Positions 24,053 through 32,750 of a stretch of DNA of 64,000 nt are shown here, piece after piece (position 1 is the stretch's first letter; each line of letters starts with the position of its first letter). Both the position numbers and the translations under genes were made by a program. Under the pieces are notes generated by a model. That model had not been told where the DNA came from. It did no database searches and worked only from the letters and a program-made list of their open reading frames with translations. The stretch comes from Dorea_A amylophila (GTDB taxonomy: Bacteria; Bacillota; Clostridia; Lachnospirales; Lachnospiraceae). The stretch lies in NCBI RefSeq assembly GCF_025567265.1, contig NZ_JAOQJW010000004.1, positions 62,001-126,000 on the forward strand. The letters run 5' to 3'.

Positions 24053-24906
24053 AATGGTTTCTCCTCTTTCAAAATCTCTGCCAGCATCTTTTCTGCTTCT
24101 TCCACACTGATTGCCGGCCGTGGCAAAGGCACGCCTTCTTTTATCAGCGAATAGGTCAAATGTGTGATCTGCGGAATTCCAATGTTCATTTCTTCCAGTT
24201 CTTCCACTCTGGAATATACTTCTTCCGGAGTGCCATCCATCGCGATCTTTCCTTTATACATCACCCATACACGGTTAGCAAATTGCGCTACATCTTCCAT
24301 ATGGTGTGATACCAGTACAATTGCGTTATTTCGTTTCTCTCTTATCCTGCATAACAGCTCAAATATTTCATGTTTCGTCTCAGGATCAAGCCCTGCTGCC
24401 GGTTCGTCCAGCACCAGTATTTCCGGCTGCATCGCTAATACACCTGCAATTGCAGCACATCTTTTCTGTCCTCCCGAAAGCTCCATCGGACTCATCTGAT
24501 AATACTCTTCCGGAATCCCTACCAGTTCCAGGCTTTCCTTTGCTAACTTTCCGGCCTCTTCTTCACTCATTCCCAGATTCAGCGGACCATACATCACATC
24601 TTTCAAAATTGTCCTGCCAAACAACTGTTGTTCGGGATATTGAAATACAAGTCCGACTTTTTTTCTCAATTCTGAAAGCGGATATTTTTTACTGTATATA
24701 TTTTTACCTTTAAAAAAGATTTCTCCCGATTCTGCCTTCAGCAGACCATTCAGATGCTTAATCAATGTTGTCTTTCCTGATCCCGATGCACCGATCAGTC
24801 CTATAAAATCGTGCTCTCTGATTTCAAACGAAACATCTGCCAGGACATCTGTCTTCCCTTTTGCCGGATCCTGATAAGAAAATGTGATATGTTTACCTTG
24901 CAGCAT
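24049..24906 (-). CDS. ecfA2: ECF transporter ATPase, A2 (EcfA')
   Basis: A 285-residue ABC ATPase. Walker A GASGSGKTT (residues 37-45), Q loop VFQYPEQQLF, signature LSGGQKRCAAIAG and Walker B ILVLDEPAAGLDP are intact. The C-terminal extension is typical of EcfA2. It forms a heterodimer with EcfA1. It overlaps ecfA1 by 14 bases and ecfT by four, so the module is translationally coupled. Confidence 0.94.
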   Translation of the reverse strand: MLQGKHITFSYQDPAKGKTDVLADVSFEIREHDFIGLIGASGSGKTTLIKHLNGLLKAESGEIFFKGKNIYSKKYPLSELRKKVGLVFQYPEQQLFGRTILKDVMYGPLNLGMSEEEAGKLAKESLELVGIPEEYYQMSPMELSGGQKRCAAIAGVLAMQPEILVLDEPAAGLDPETKHEIFELLCRIREKRNNAIVLVSHHMEDVAQFANRVWVMYKGKIAMDGTPEEVYSRVEELEEMNIGIPQITHLTYSLIKEGVPLPRPAISVEEAEKMLAEILKEEKPL

Positions 24907-25771
24907 CTTTCCAGCCTCCGCATTTACTTCTATATAGTTCTGTAATTTTTCTGATCATTTCCTGTTCATGTAAAACCGGTTCATCCAATCCAATCTTCTG
25001 CTTTTTCAGCCGCATACCCAATTCTACAACCGGCGGAATATCCATTTTCGCTCTTTTTAACAGGCTGCGGTCTGCAAATATTTTCTTTGGAATATCATCT
25101 CCGATTATTTTTCCATCCTTCATCAATATAATACGATCCGCATCTACGACTTCATCCGTATGATGTGTGATCAGGATAATCGTCATTCCCTCTTTTTGAT
25201 TCAATTCTTTCACAATATTTATTACTTCTTTTCTTGAAGAGGGATCCAGCATAGCTGTCGGTTCATCCAACACCAGACATTCCGGGAGTCCTGCCAGCGC
25301 ATCCGCCGTTGCTAGTCTCTGTTTCTGCCCGCCCGATAATTTGGAAGGCGGAGTTTTTCTCTTCTCCCACAACTTTACTTTCCGCAAAACATCTTCTACA
25401 ATTCTTCTTATTTTTTCCGGCTCTACATTTTTATTCTCCGGACCAAATGCAACATCTTCTTCTACACTGGTGCCAACAATCTGATTGTCCGGGTTCTGAA
25501 ACACCATACCAACCCGGCTTCTGATTTCATAAAGCCTTTCTTTTGCCTGTGTATTCTTTCCGTCAATCCATACTGTCCCTTCATCCGGAAGCAGTAATAC
25601 ATTCAAATGCCGGGCTAATGTAGACTTACCGGAACCATTCGGCCCTAAAATTGCCACAAACTGACCAGACGGAATATCTAATGATATTCCGTCCAACACT
25701 GTCTTCTCACTTTTTGTATTTTCATCTTTCCATATTGTATAGTTATGTACCAGATTTTCAATCTTTATCAT
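24893..25771 (-). CDS. ecfA1: ECF transporter ATPase, A1
   Basis: A 292-residue ABC ATPase: Walker A GPNGSGKST (about residues 43-51), Q loop VFQNPDNQIVG, signature LSGGQKQRLATADAL, Walker B CLVLDEPTAMLDP, switch histidine in ITHHTDEV. It heterodimerises with EcfA2 to power substrate uptake. It starts seven bases after the S-component stop. Confidence 0.95.
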   Translation of the reverse strand: MIKIENLVHNYTIWKDENTKSEKTVLDGISLDIPSGQFVAILGPNGSGKSTLARHLNVLLLPDEGTVWIDGKNTQAKERLYEIRSRVGMVFQNPDNQIVGTSVEEDVAFGPENKNVEPEKIRRIVEDVLRKVKLWEKRKTPPSKLSGGQKQRLATADALAGLPECLVLDEPTAMLDPSSRKEVINIVKELNQKEGMTIILITHHTDEVVDADRIILMKDGKIIGDDIPKKIFADRSLLKRAKMDIPPVVELGMRLKKQKIGLDEPVLHEQEMIRKITELYRSKCGGWKDAAR

Positions 25772-25778
25772 ATGAGAT

Positions 25779-26339
25779 TTATGCCTCTTTCTTAAAATTA
25801 TCCAAAAATCTCATCGGCATTGCCTTAATGAGCAGATATCCGATAACACATGTTCCGATCTTATCGATCAAGTTTGATGCAACATTTCTAAGGAAGGAAG
25901 CCTGAAAAATTGTTTTTCCACCCTGCACCAGTGACATCACCAGCATATCCGAAACTGATCCATTCAGTCCTCCATATACATAGATTCCGATTGGTGTTCC
26001 GATCGCCGGGCAGATAAAACTAAGTGCAACACCTGTAATTATTGCCGGAACGATTCCGAATTTCCATTTTTTTGCCACAAGACCTACGATCAGACCGACT
26101 GCCATATTTACCAGACAGAATGGGATATCCGACACGCTATAGATCAGTCCTGTAATAATATTGCTCAATGCTCCTACGATGATACCCGGTACCGGACCAA
26201 GAATCGCCGCAGAAAGTACGGTTCCAAGTGTATCCAGATATAACGGGATACCCAGTGCCGATGTGATAATTCCAAGTACAATGTTCATTGCTACTGCAAC
26301 ACCACAAAAAGTTGTTACATAGACTTTTCTGTTTTTCAT
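25779..26339 (-). CDS. ECF transporter S component (CD3073-like)
   Basis: A 186-residue substrate-binding membrane subunit with about six helices (VTTFCGVAVAMNIVLGIITSAL, PLYLDTLGTVLSAAILGPVPGIIVGALSNIITGL and so on). The start is set at the ATG at 26339, preceded by AGAGGAG; eight upstream in-frame codons overlap that RBS. The sequence resembles the CD3073 type, a putative ECF S component encoded next to a TudS-related desulfidase in C. difficile. Here too the desulfidase gene precedes it, so the transported compound may be a thiolated molecule. That is inference. Confidence 0.85.
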   Translation of the reverse strand: MKNRKVYVTTFCGVAVAMNIVLGIITSALGIPLYLDTLGTVLSAAILGPVPGIIVGALSNIITGLIYSVSDIPFCLVNMAVGLIVGLVAKKWKFGIVPAIITGVALSFICPAIGTPIGIYVYGGLNGSVSDMLVMSLVQGGKTIFQASFLRNVASNLIDKIGTCVIGYLLIKAMPMRFLDNFKKEA

Positions 26340-26366
26340 TTTGTTCTCCTCTCTTCTCTCCAACCA

Positions 26367-26906
26367 TTAGTTTTTCAGCAGCTGTAATGCTTCCTGCATC
26401 GTCATAATAGGAATCTTCATATTTTTTTTACGAAGTTCTTCTTCCAGTACTTCCATATATACACCCGGTTTTTCTGTCATTTTCAGAGACTTCTGAATGT
26501 CCTGTATTCTTTTTTCATCCGTTCCAATCTCACCCTTCCATTCTCCTTCGCAGGTAAGATGATATCCACAGTTCGGACTGCCTTCTACTGAAACAATCCC
26601 CAAAATGCGGAATTTTTCCACATGCTGCGCATATTCTTGCAACTGAAATAAAACCGGTTCAAGAATCTGCCGGCATTGTTCAATATAAAATGGATGTTGA
26701 AACTGATTCTTTACATGCCCCCATCTCTGAGACCCATACATGATAAACTCTGGACAGGGCATTTGAAATAACTGTACATCTTTTTTTAAAACAAGCTGCA
26801 GCAACTCTTCCCGGATCTTATATTCTCCGGCCAGTTCCGCTTCATCCTGTTCTACCTTTGCCGCATGATTCAAAATGCAATGAGATACTATCAAAAGATC
26901 TTTCAT
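26367..26906 (-). CDS. TudS-related putative desulfidase (CD3072-like, DUF523 relative)
   Basis: A 179-residue protein related to thiouracil desulfidase TudS, which uses a [4Fe-4S] cluster held by three cysteines to remove sulfur from thiolated bases. Three cysteines are in matching places: SHCILN (C10), MPCPEF (near 50) and SPNCGYH (near 113). It is the first gene of the ECF transporter cluster and overlaps no neighbour; the S component starts 27 bases after its stop. The substrate is unknown. Linkage to a full ECF-T-A-A' set suggests import and desulfuration in sequence. Confidence 0.8.
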   Translation of the reverse strand: MKDLLIVSHCILNHAAKVEQDEAELAGEYKIREELLQLVLKKDVQLFQMPCPEFIMYGSQRWGHVKNQFQHPFYIEQCRQILEPVLFQLQEYAQHVEKFRILGIVSVEGSPNCGYHLTCEGEWKGEIGTDEKRIQDIQKSLKMTEKPGVYMEVLEEELRKKNMKIPIMTMQEALQLLKN

Positions 26907-27055
26907 AATTCCTATTCCTTTCCGACTTCTTCCATAGTATCATTTATTATCTGCTTATTGAAATTGTTTTTCTTTATATAAAAGATTGCTTATAGATTAT
27001 ATCTATGAAATTAATAATGGACTTTTAACAGACTTGTTTTGAACACTTTGATAAA

Positions 27056-27082
27056 AAAAATCTGCAGAAGAATCTGCAGATC
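27056..27082 (-). terminator. Terminator after tRNA-Glu
   Basis: On the minus strand ATCTGCAGA pairs with TCTGCAGAT around TTCT, followed by a T run of eight. It begins about five bases past the mature tRNA 3' end. Confidence 0.88.
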
Positions 27083-27086
27083 TCAG

Positions 27087-27158
27087 TGACTCCGAGGGGA
27101 ATCGAACCCCTGATTCCAGCGTGAGAGGCTAGCGTCTTGACCGCTTGACCACGGAGCC
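27087..27158 (-). tRNA. tRNA-Glu (anticodon CTC)
   Basis: Acceptor GGCTCCG/CGGAGTC, anticodon stem CTAGC/GCTGG (one G-U pair) with loop CTCTCAC (anticodon CTC), T loop TTCGATT, discriminator A; 72 nt. Confidence 0.94.
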
Positions 27159-27260
27159 ATTCGTTTGGTACTTGCCTAGTATAGCAAGGATTTTGCAAAA
27201 AGGCAAGTACTTTTTTTAATTTTTTTAAATTTCTCAGTTTTTTCTACAATTCAGGGATTT

Positions 27261-28172
27261 TTAATCTTCTTCATGCGTTCCCGGAACCATGATCTGAAGC
27301 TCTTTATTCAGGTTCTCGACCACAACTTCATCGTGTTCGCCGCCGAATTCCCCATCCAGCGTCCATGGTATCTCCTCTATAGATTCGAACATGATCCGTC
27401 CACTCTTGAACGTATACATATACTTGGAATCCATCTGCTCAATCATCAATGCAGCGATGATTTCCTGCAATTCGATCGGATTCTTAGGTGTCTTGATCAA
27501 TGTCACTTCAAAAACCCCGTCATCGAATCCGACCTGTTTTCCGATCAGATTACGGAACCCACCGACGGATCTGGAATTTGTAACCATTCCATATACGAAT
27601 TCATCTTCGATCACTTCATCATCATGTGTCACCTTCACCTTATATGAAGGAATATTGAACAGACGTTTCGCACCTTCCAGCACATATGCCAGATGTCCCA
27701 GAACATTCTTCATAGACTGTTTTGTCTGGTAAGATACATCTGTAAACAGTCCGAATGCCGCAATATAGACAAAAATATCATCATTAAATCTTCCGGCATC
27801 ACAGGCAAATACTTCCCCATTTACTGCATTGTCTGCCGCCTCCAGTAATCCTCTCGGAATATGAAGGCTGCTTGCGAAGTCATTTGTTGTACCGGTCGGA
27901 ATATATCCGATCGGCTCTCGCTTATCCCTGTCGCGTTTCATCATACCGGTTACGACCTCGTCAAGCGTTCCGTCTCCTCCGCTGCACACGATCAGATCGT
28001 ATTCACTGGAATCATATTTCTTAATTTTCTTATACGCATCACGATACGCCTGCGTCGGATATGCCACAACCTCATAGCCGGCTTTCACAAAGATATCAAT
28101 CACATCTGCAAGCTTCGGTTTTAAAAGTTCTTTTCCCGCATGTGGATTGTAGATAAAAAGCAAACGCTTCAT
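27261..28172 (-). CDS. YegS/DgkB-family lipid kinase
   Basis: A 303-residue member of the diacylglycerol kinase catalytic (DAGK_cat) family. The nucleotide loop VCSGGDGTLDEVVTG is near residues 60-75, followed by GYIPTGTTNDFASSL. The C-terminal domain contains GFRNLIGKQVGFDDGVFEV and WTLDGEFGGEHDE. It probably phosphorylates diacylglycerol or an undecaprenol-type lipid at the membrane. It stands alone between tRNA-Glu and the crh-whiA cluster; the substrate cannot be told from sequence. Confidence 0.9.
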   Translation of the reverse strand: MKRLLFIYNPHAGKELLKPKLADVIDIFVKAGYEVVAYPTQAYRDAYKKIKKYDSSEYDLIVCSGGDGTLDEVVTGMMKRDRDKREPIGYIPTGTTNDFASSLHIPRGLLEAADNAVNGEVFACDAGRFNDDIFVYIAAFGLFTDVSYQTKQSMKNVLGHLAYVLEGAKRLFNIPSYKVKVTHDDEVIEDEFVYGMVTNSRSVGGFRNLIGKQVGFDDGVFEVTLIKTPKNPIELQEIIAALMIEQMDSKYMYTFKSGRIMFESIEEIPWTLDGEFGGEHDEVVVENLNKELQIMVPGTHEED

Positions 28173-28292
28173 AAAATATGCATCCTCCCTTATCTTTCAT
28201 ATAATTCTTAATTTAATAATGAAGAGGCTATTGTAACTCTCATCACAACGGCCCCTTTATCTCACATCATCCGGATATTCCCTGTATTATTG

Positions 28293-28544
28293 TTATGCAC
28301 CTAAAAATGTTGCCACGCCACTTACGGCTGCATCTTCATCCTGACCGTCTGCTACAATTGTAACATCTTCGCCTTTCTGAAGTTTCAGACTCATCATTCC
28401 CATAATACTCTTTGCGTTAATCTTTTTACTTCCCATCACAATATATACCTGGCTCGCATACTGGCTTGCTTCCTGTACGAGATGAGCCACCGGACGGTCT
28501 TCCATGTCCATATTATTCTGAATGGTAACAGGCTTTCTAATCAT
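28293..28544 (-). CDS. crh: Crh-like HPr paralogue lacking the active-site histidine
   Basis: An 83-residue HPr-fold protein. Aligned with HPr, position 15, the phosphate-accepting histidine in GIHARP, is glutamate (MDMEDRP), so it cannot pass phosphate in the PTS. Serine 46 (NAKSIMGMMSL), the HPr kinase target, is kept. This is the pattern of the catabolite regulator Crh, which binds CcpA when Ser46 is phosphorylated. Its place directly behind whiA (eight-base overlap), downstream of rapZ, matches the B. subtilis yvcJ-yvcK-whiA-crh order, without yvcK. Confidence 0.88.
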   Translation of the reverse strand: MIRKPVTIQNNMDMEDRPVAHLVQEASQYASQVYIVMGSKKINAKSIMGMMSLKLQKGEDVTIVADGQDEDAAVSGVATFLGA

Positions 28545-29442
28545 AACGACTTGCTCCTCCTTGCTGTTCCCTTAACTGTTGTGCGATTTCACTTAACTTC
28601 CTGAGCCTGTGATTCACCCCTGATTTTCCCAGAGGATTCGCCATTAGCTGACCAAGCTCTTTCAAAGCCGCTTCCGGGTATGCCAGACGCGTAAGGGCAA
28701 CGTCTCTTAATCCCTCCGGCAGCTTCTCAAAACCGATCTGATCTCTGATATATGTAATATCCTCCATCTGCCTTACTGCAGCAGATACGGTTTTATTAAT
28801 ATTAGCTGTCTCACAGTTTACTTTCCGGTTCACAGAATTACGCATCTCTTTCATGATACGGACATTCTCTAGTTCCATCAAAGCCACGTGGGCTTCCATC
28901 ACATTCAGTATATCTACAATCTGTGAGCCTTCCTTAAGATAAACTACATATGTTCTTTTACGCTGTACAATCTTCGCATCTACATCGAAACTGTTCATCA
29001 TGTCCCGCAGATGCTCTGCCTGACGCATATCGTTACAGACAATTTCAAAATGATAAGACTTGCTTGGATCACTCATAGACCCCGATGCTATAAATGCTCC
29101 CCTGATATATGCTCTCTTACAACAGACTGCCTGTACGATCGTGTCACGGATCGCCATTAGTTCTTCACCTTTTGCATAAATGTAATAACTGTAATTATCT
29201 TTTCCTGCATTTCTGCGGACTACGATATCATTCTTTATATTAAACGTTTTTTCCAACAATGTAAAGCATTTTCTTGCGACCCCGAGATTTTCCGTATGTA
29301 CTTTAAGACAGCACACTCCTTTGTATCCCGATCCAAATGCTCCGCACATATGAACAATTGCAGACAATTCCGCAATATCACAGTGTCTTGCTCTGGCATA
29401 ATGTTCCAATAATTCTTCTTTTACTTTTCCCGAGAATGACAT
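28537..29442 (-). CDS. whiA: DNA-binding protein WhiA
   Basis: A 301-residue protein linked to cell division and sporulation control. An N-terminal LAGLIDADG-like domain (SFSGKVKEELLEH, AFGSGYKGVCCLKVHTENLGVARKC, KRAYIRGAFIASGSMSDPSKSYHFEI) is followed by a C-terminal WhiA helix-turn-helix (LRDVALTRLAYPEAALKELGQL, GVNHRLRKLSEIAQQL). Length is normal. It lies eight bases after rapZ and overlaps crh. Confidence 0.96.
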   Translation of the reverse strand: MSFSGKVKEELLEHYARARHCDIAELSAIVHMCGAFGSGYKGVCCLKVHTENLGVARKCFTLLEKTFNIKNDIVVRRNAGKDNYSYYIYAKGEELMAIRDTIVQAVCCKRAYIRGAFIASGSMSDPSKSYHFEIVCNDMRQAEHLRDMMNSFDVDAKIVQRKRTYVVYLKEGSQIVDILNVMEAHVALMELENVRIMKEMRNSVNRKVNCETANINKTVSAAVRQMEDITYIRDQIGFEKLPEGLRDVALTRLAYPEAALKELGQLMANPLGKSGVNHRLRKLSEIAQQLREQQGGASRYD

Positions 29443-29450
29443 CTGACTTT

Positions 29451-30332
29451 CTACCTCGCTTTGGTGACAGCATCCTTTCCAATATCACGGTGTTCGATAC
29501 GGATACCATAATTATCATTCTTACTCAATGCTTCATATAATTCATTCGCCAACGTTACCGACCGGTGCTTTCCGCCTGTACATCCGATCCCGATCACCAG
29601 CTGTGTCTTACCTTCCTGTACATAATTCGGAATCAGGAATTCCACCATATCCGTCAGTTTTGCAAGGAACATTCTTGCCTTGTCATTATCCATGACATAC
29701 TCCCGGACTTCTTTGTCATTCCCGCTTTTCGGACGCAGTTCATCAATATAATACGGATTAGGAAGAAAACGTACATCAAATACAAGGTCTGCATCTGCCG
29801 GTATTCCATATTTGAATCCAAATGACAATACGGATATATACAGATTCTTATATTCTTTATTTTCCACAAAAATCTTTGACAGTTCTGCACGCAACTCTCT
29901 TGTCAGCATATGACTGCTGTCAATCAGATAATCTGCACGCTCTCTTAAAAATTTCAGCCGTTTTCTTTCTTCTTTAATTCCTTCTTCCACTCTCCCGTCT
30001 TTTCCGGATAAGGGATGAAATCGTCTTGTCTCTTTATATCTTTTGATCAGTACATCATCACTGGATTCCAGATACAGGATCTCAAATCTTGTTCCTGACC
30101 GGTCCAGCTCTTTTAATATCTTCTTCAGTTCATAAAAATTCTGTCCACTCCGGATATCTACTCCAAGAGCAGCCTTGTTGATCTCCGTCCCCGGCACGCT
30201 TAACAGTTCTGCCATCTTCGGAATCAGCGGTACCGGAAGATTGTCCACACAAAAATACCCCATATCTTCCAGCATCTTAAGCGCTGTACTTTTTCCAGCC
30301 CCGGACATTCCGGTAACGATCACACATCTCAT
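29451..30332 (-). CDS. rapZ: RNase adapter / nucleotide-binding protein RapZ (YvcJ)
   Basis: A 293-residue P-loop protein with Walker A GMSGAGKST (residues 8-16) and DNLPVPLIPKM. The C-terminal domain contains SFGFKYGIPADADLVFDVRFLPNPYY and GIGCTGGKHRSVTLANEL. In Gram-positives YvcJ hydrolyses GTP/ATP and affects competence; in E. coli the homologue tunes glmS expression. It is separated from murB by a single base, so the two are coupled. Confidence 0.96.
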   Translation of the reverse strand: MRCVIVTGMSGAGKSTALKMLEDMGYFCVDNLPVPLIPKMAELLSVPGTEINKAALGVDIRSGQNFYELKKILKELDRSGTRFEILYLESSDDVLIKRYKETRRFHPLSGKDGRVEEGIKEERKRLKFLRERADYLIDSSHMLTRELRAELSKIFVENKEYKNLYISVLSFGFKYGIPADADLVFDVRFLPNPYYIDELRPKSGNDKEVREYVMDNDKARMFLAKLTDMVEFLIPNYVQEGKTQLVIGIGCTGGKHRSVTLANELYEALSKNDNYGIRIEHRDIGKDAVTKAR

Positions 30333-30333
30333 C

Positions 30334-31257
30334 TTAGAACACTCCCAGTCTCTTTACTTCCGGCTCCAGCCGTACTCCTGACATTTCATACACCTTATCA
30401 GACACCTGGTTCATCAGGTTCATCACATCTGCTGCTGTTGCCTGATCCTTATTCACTACAAATCCACAATGTTTTTCAGACACCTGCGCTCCTCCGACCT
30501 GAAATCCACGAAGTCCTGCATCCTGTATCAGCTTTCCCGCGAAATATCCCTCCGGGCGTTTGAATGTACTTCCTGCACTCGGATATTCCAACGGCTGCTT
30601 TGTAATTCTTTTTTCCTTCAGGTCATCCATAACGGCTTTGATCTCTTCTTTTTTTCCATTCTCAAGTCTGATCACCGCACTTAATACAATATAGTCTTTT
30701 TTTGCGATCACACTGGTACGGTATCCGAGTTCCAGTTCATCTTTTGTCAACGTTTTTACATCCCCGTCACGGGTAAGAACGGTTACCGTTTCCAGTACAT
30801 CCTTCATCTCCCCGCCATATGCTCCGGCATTCATCACACACGCTCCTCCGAGTGTTCCCGGAATTCCTGCCGCAAATTCAAAACCTGTAAGTTCTGCTTC
30901 CATTGCACGGTTAGCAATCATAGAAAGCAATGCGCCCGCCTGTGCGTGAATCTCATTTTCTGTAATTTCTACCTGATTCATCTGTTTATATATCTGGATG
31001 ATCACTCCTTCATATCCCTGATCGGATACCAGAAGATTACTTCCATTTCCTACTATATAATAAGGAACATTTTCCTGTGTGCACACCTCGATTACTTTTG
31101 CAACTTCTTCTTCCGTCTCTGGTGTCACAAAATAGCTTGCCGGACCTCCCACACGGAATGTTGTGTGAATCTTCATCGGTTCATCCTTTTTTACCTGTTC
31201 CACTTTTAAAATACTCAATAATTTCTTTCCTATTTCCTGATTCATTCTTGTCTCCAC
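30334..31257 (-). CDS. murB: UDP-N-acetylenolpyruvoylglucosamine reductase
   Basis: A 307-residue FAD enzyme that reduces UDP-GlcNAc-enolpyruvate to UDP-MurNAc in peptidoglycan synthesis. The FAD-binding motif IVGNGSNLLVSDQGYEG (about 70-86), AGIPGTLGGACVMNAGAYG, GYRTSVI and the substrate-binding SAGSTFKRPEGYFAGKLIQDAGL are intact. It is first in the murB-rapZ-whiA-crh operon. Confidence 0.96.
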   Translation of the reverse strand: METRMNQEIGKKLLSILKVEQVKKDEPMKIHTTFRVGGPASYFVTPETEEEVAKVIEVCTQENVPYYIVGNGSNLLVSDQGYEGVIIQIYKQMNQVEITENEIHAQAGALLSMIANRAMEAELTGFEFAAGIPGTLGGACVMNAGAYGGEMKDVLETVTVLTRDGDVKTLTKDELELGYRTSVIAKKDYIVLSAVIRLENGKKEEIKAVMDDLKEKRITKQPLEYPSAGSTFKRPEGYFAGKLIQDAGLRGFQVGGAQVSEKHCGFVVNKDQATAADVMNLMNQVSDKVYEMSGVRLEPEVKRLGVF

Positions 31258-31382
31258 CTTTTTTGTCAGGTTGTTCTTCTTCCAACCGCTACTATATCAT
31301 ACAGAATTTTCAGTTCATAAAATTCCTGCCCTCAGACAGTACTTACATCTTACACTAAACGCCCGGTAAATTCAACGTACAC

Positions 31383-31411
31383 TTGCAAATTTGCCTCAAA
31401 TGCGGTATATT
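31383..31411 (+). promoter_or_regulatory. Promoter of the CBS-domain membrane protein gene
   Basis: TTGCAA (31383-31388) and TATATT (31406-31411) with a 17-base spacer lie about 40 bases before the TTG start. It diverges from murB. Confidence 0.65.
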
Positions 31412-31451
31412 AGTGCCAAGTATTTATTTTTTAAAGGAGTGAATTATACAA

Positions 31452-32735
31452 TTGGACACGAGTGTCGCGATACAACTCATTATTCTATTGATTTTATTGA
31501 TTCTTTCAGGATTTTTTTCATCTGCGGAGACAGCTTTAACAACGGTAAACCGAATGCGTATCCGTGGTCTTGCCGACGAAGGCAGCAAGCGGGCAAAAAC
31601 CGTTATGCGTATTACCGATGATACCAGCAAGATGCTGAGTGCAATCCTGATCGGTAATAATGTGGTGAATCTTTCCGCCGCTTCCCTTACTACCACCCTG
31701 GCTTACAATCTTGGCGGGTCTATGGTGGCAGTGGCAAGTGCAGTTCTGTCTGTACTGATCATTCTCTTCGGAGAGATCACACCAAAGACCATGGCTACAC
31801 TGCATGCGGAAAAGATGTCTCTTCGTTATGCTCCGGCCATAAATCTGTACATCAAAGTCATGACACCATTTGTATTTATCATCAATACGCTGTCGGATAT
31901 CATTCTCCGCATTCTTCACATCGATCCGAATGCCGGAAATAAACAGATGACAGAATCCGAACTCCGTACGATCGTAGATGTCAGCCACGAAAGCGGTGTT
32001 ATCGAATCTGACGAAAAAGAGATGATCTATAACGTATTCGATCTTGGCGATGCGAAAGCGAAAGATGTTATGGTACCAAGAGTTCATGTTACGTTCGCCG
32101 ATGTAAATGCCACCTACGAAGAATTGATCGACATTTTCCGCGAGGACAAATTCACACGTCTTCCGATTTTTGAAGATACAACGGACAATGTTGTCGGTAC
32201 GATCAATATGAAAGATCTTCTCTTATATGACAAAGAAAAAGAGTTTCATATCCGCGACTTTATGCGCGAGGCCTATTTCACTTACGAATATAAGAATATT
32301 TCCGAATTACTTGTGGAGATGCGCCAGGCTTCTTTTAACATTGCCATCGTTCTGGATGAATACGGCGAAACTTCCGGACTAATCACATTAGAGGATATCC
32401 TGGAAGAAATCGTCGGAGAAATTCATGATGAATATGACGAAAACGAAGAAGACTTTATCAAACAGGTTGGTGAACGCGATTATATCGTAGAAGGTTCCAC
32501 GAATCTGGATGACTTAAATGACAGGCTCGATCTTGATCTGACCTCAGAAGAGTATGATTCCGTCGGTGGATTCATTATCGAGCATCTGGACCGGCTTCCT
32601 GAGATTGGCGACGGCGTCACCACCGAAGACGACATCCATCTGGTTGTAGAAAAATTAGACAAAAACAGAATTGAAAGTGTACATTTATATCTGCCGGAAC
32701 CAAAACCGGAAGATGAAGAAGGAGACGAGGATTAA
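31452..32735 (+). CDS. CNNM/CorC-type membrane protein with CBS pair (hemolysin family)
   Basis: A 427-residue protein starting at TTG, 12 bases after AAAGGAG; no ATG fits. The N-terminal DUF21 membrane domain (about residues 1-190) has four hydrophobic segments and the signature SGFFSSAETALTTVNRMR. A CBS pair (about 205-330, VMVPRVHVTFADVNATYEE, LDEYGETSGLITLEDILEEIVGEI) and a C-terminal CorC/HlyC domain (YIVEGSTNLDDLNDRL, VGGFIIEHLDRLPEIG) follow. The family is linked to magnesium or cobalt efflux/sensing; 'hemolysin' is a legacy name. Confidence 0.92.
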   Translation: MDTSVAIQLIILLILLILSGFFSSAETALTTVNRMRIRGLADEGSKRAKTVMRITDDTSKMLSAILIGNNVVNLSAASLTTTLAYNLGGSMVAVASAVLSVLIILFGEITPKTMATLHAEKMSLRYAPAINLYIKVMTPFVFIINTLSDIILRILHIDPNAGNKQMTESELRTIVDVSHESGVIESDEKEMIYNVFDLGDAKAKDVMVPRVHVTFADVNATYEELIDIFREDKFTRLPIFEDTTDNVVGTINMKDLLLYDKEKEFHIRDFMREAYFTYEYKNISELLVEMRQASFNIAIVLDEYGETSGLITLEDILEEIVGEIHDEYDENEEDFIKQVGERDYIVEGSTNLDDLNDRLDLDLTSEEYDSVGGFIIEHLDRLPEIGDGVTTEDDIHLVVEKLDKNRIESVHLYLPEPKPEDEEGDED

Positions 32736-32750
32736 TCCCCGTCTCCTTTT
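32721..32750 (+). terminator. Terminator overlapping the end of the CBS-protein gene
   Basis: GGAGACG-a-GG pairs with CC-c-CGTCTCC and is followed by T5. The 5' arm lies in the last codons of the gene. Confidence 0.8.
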
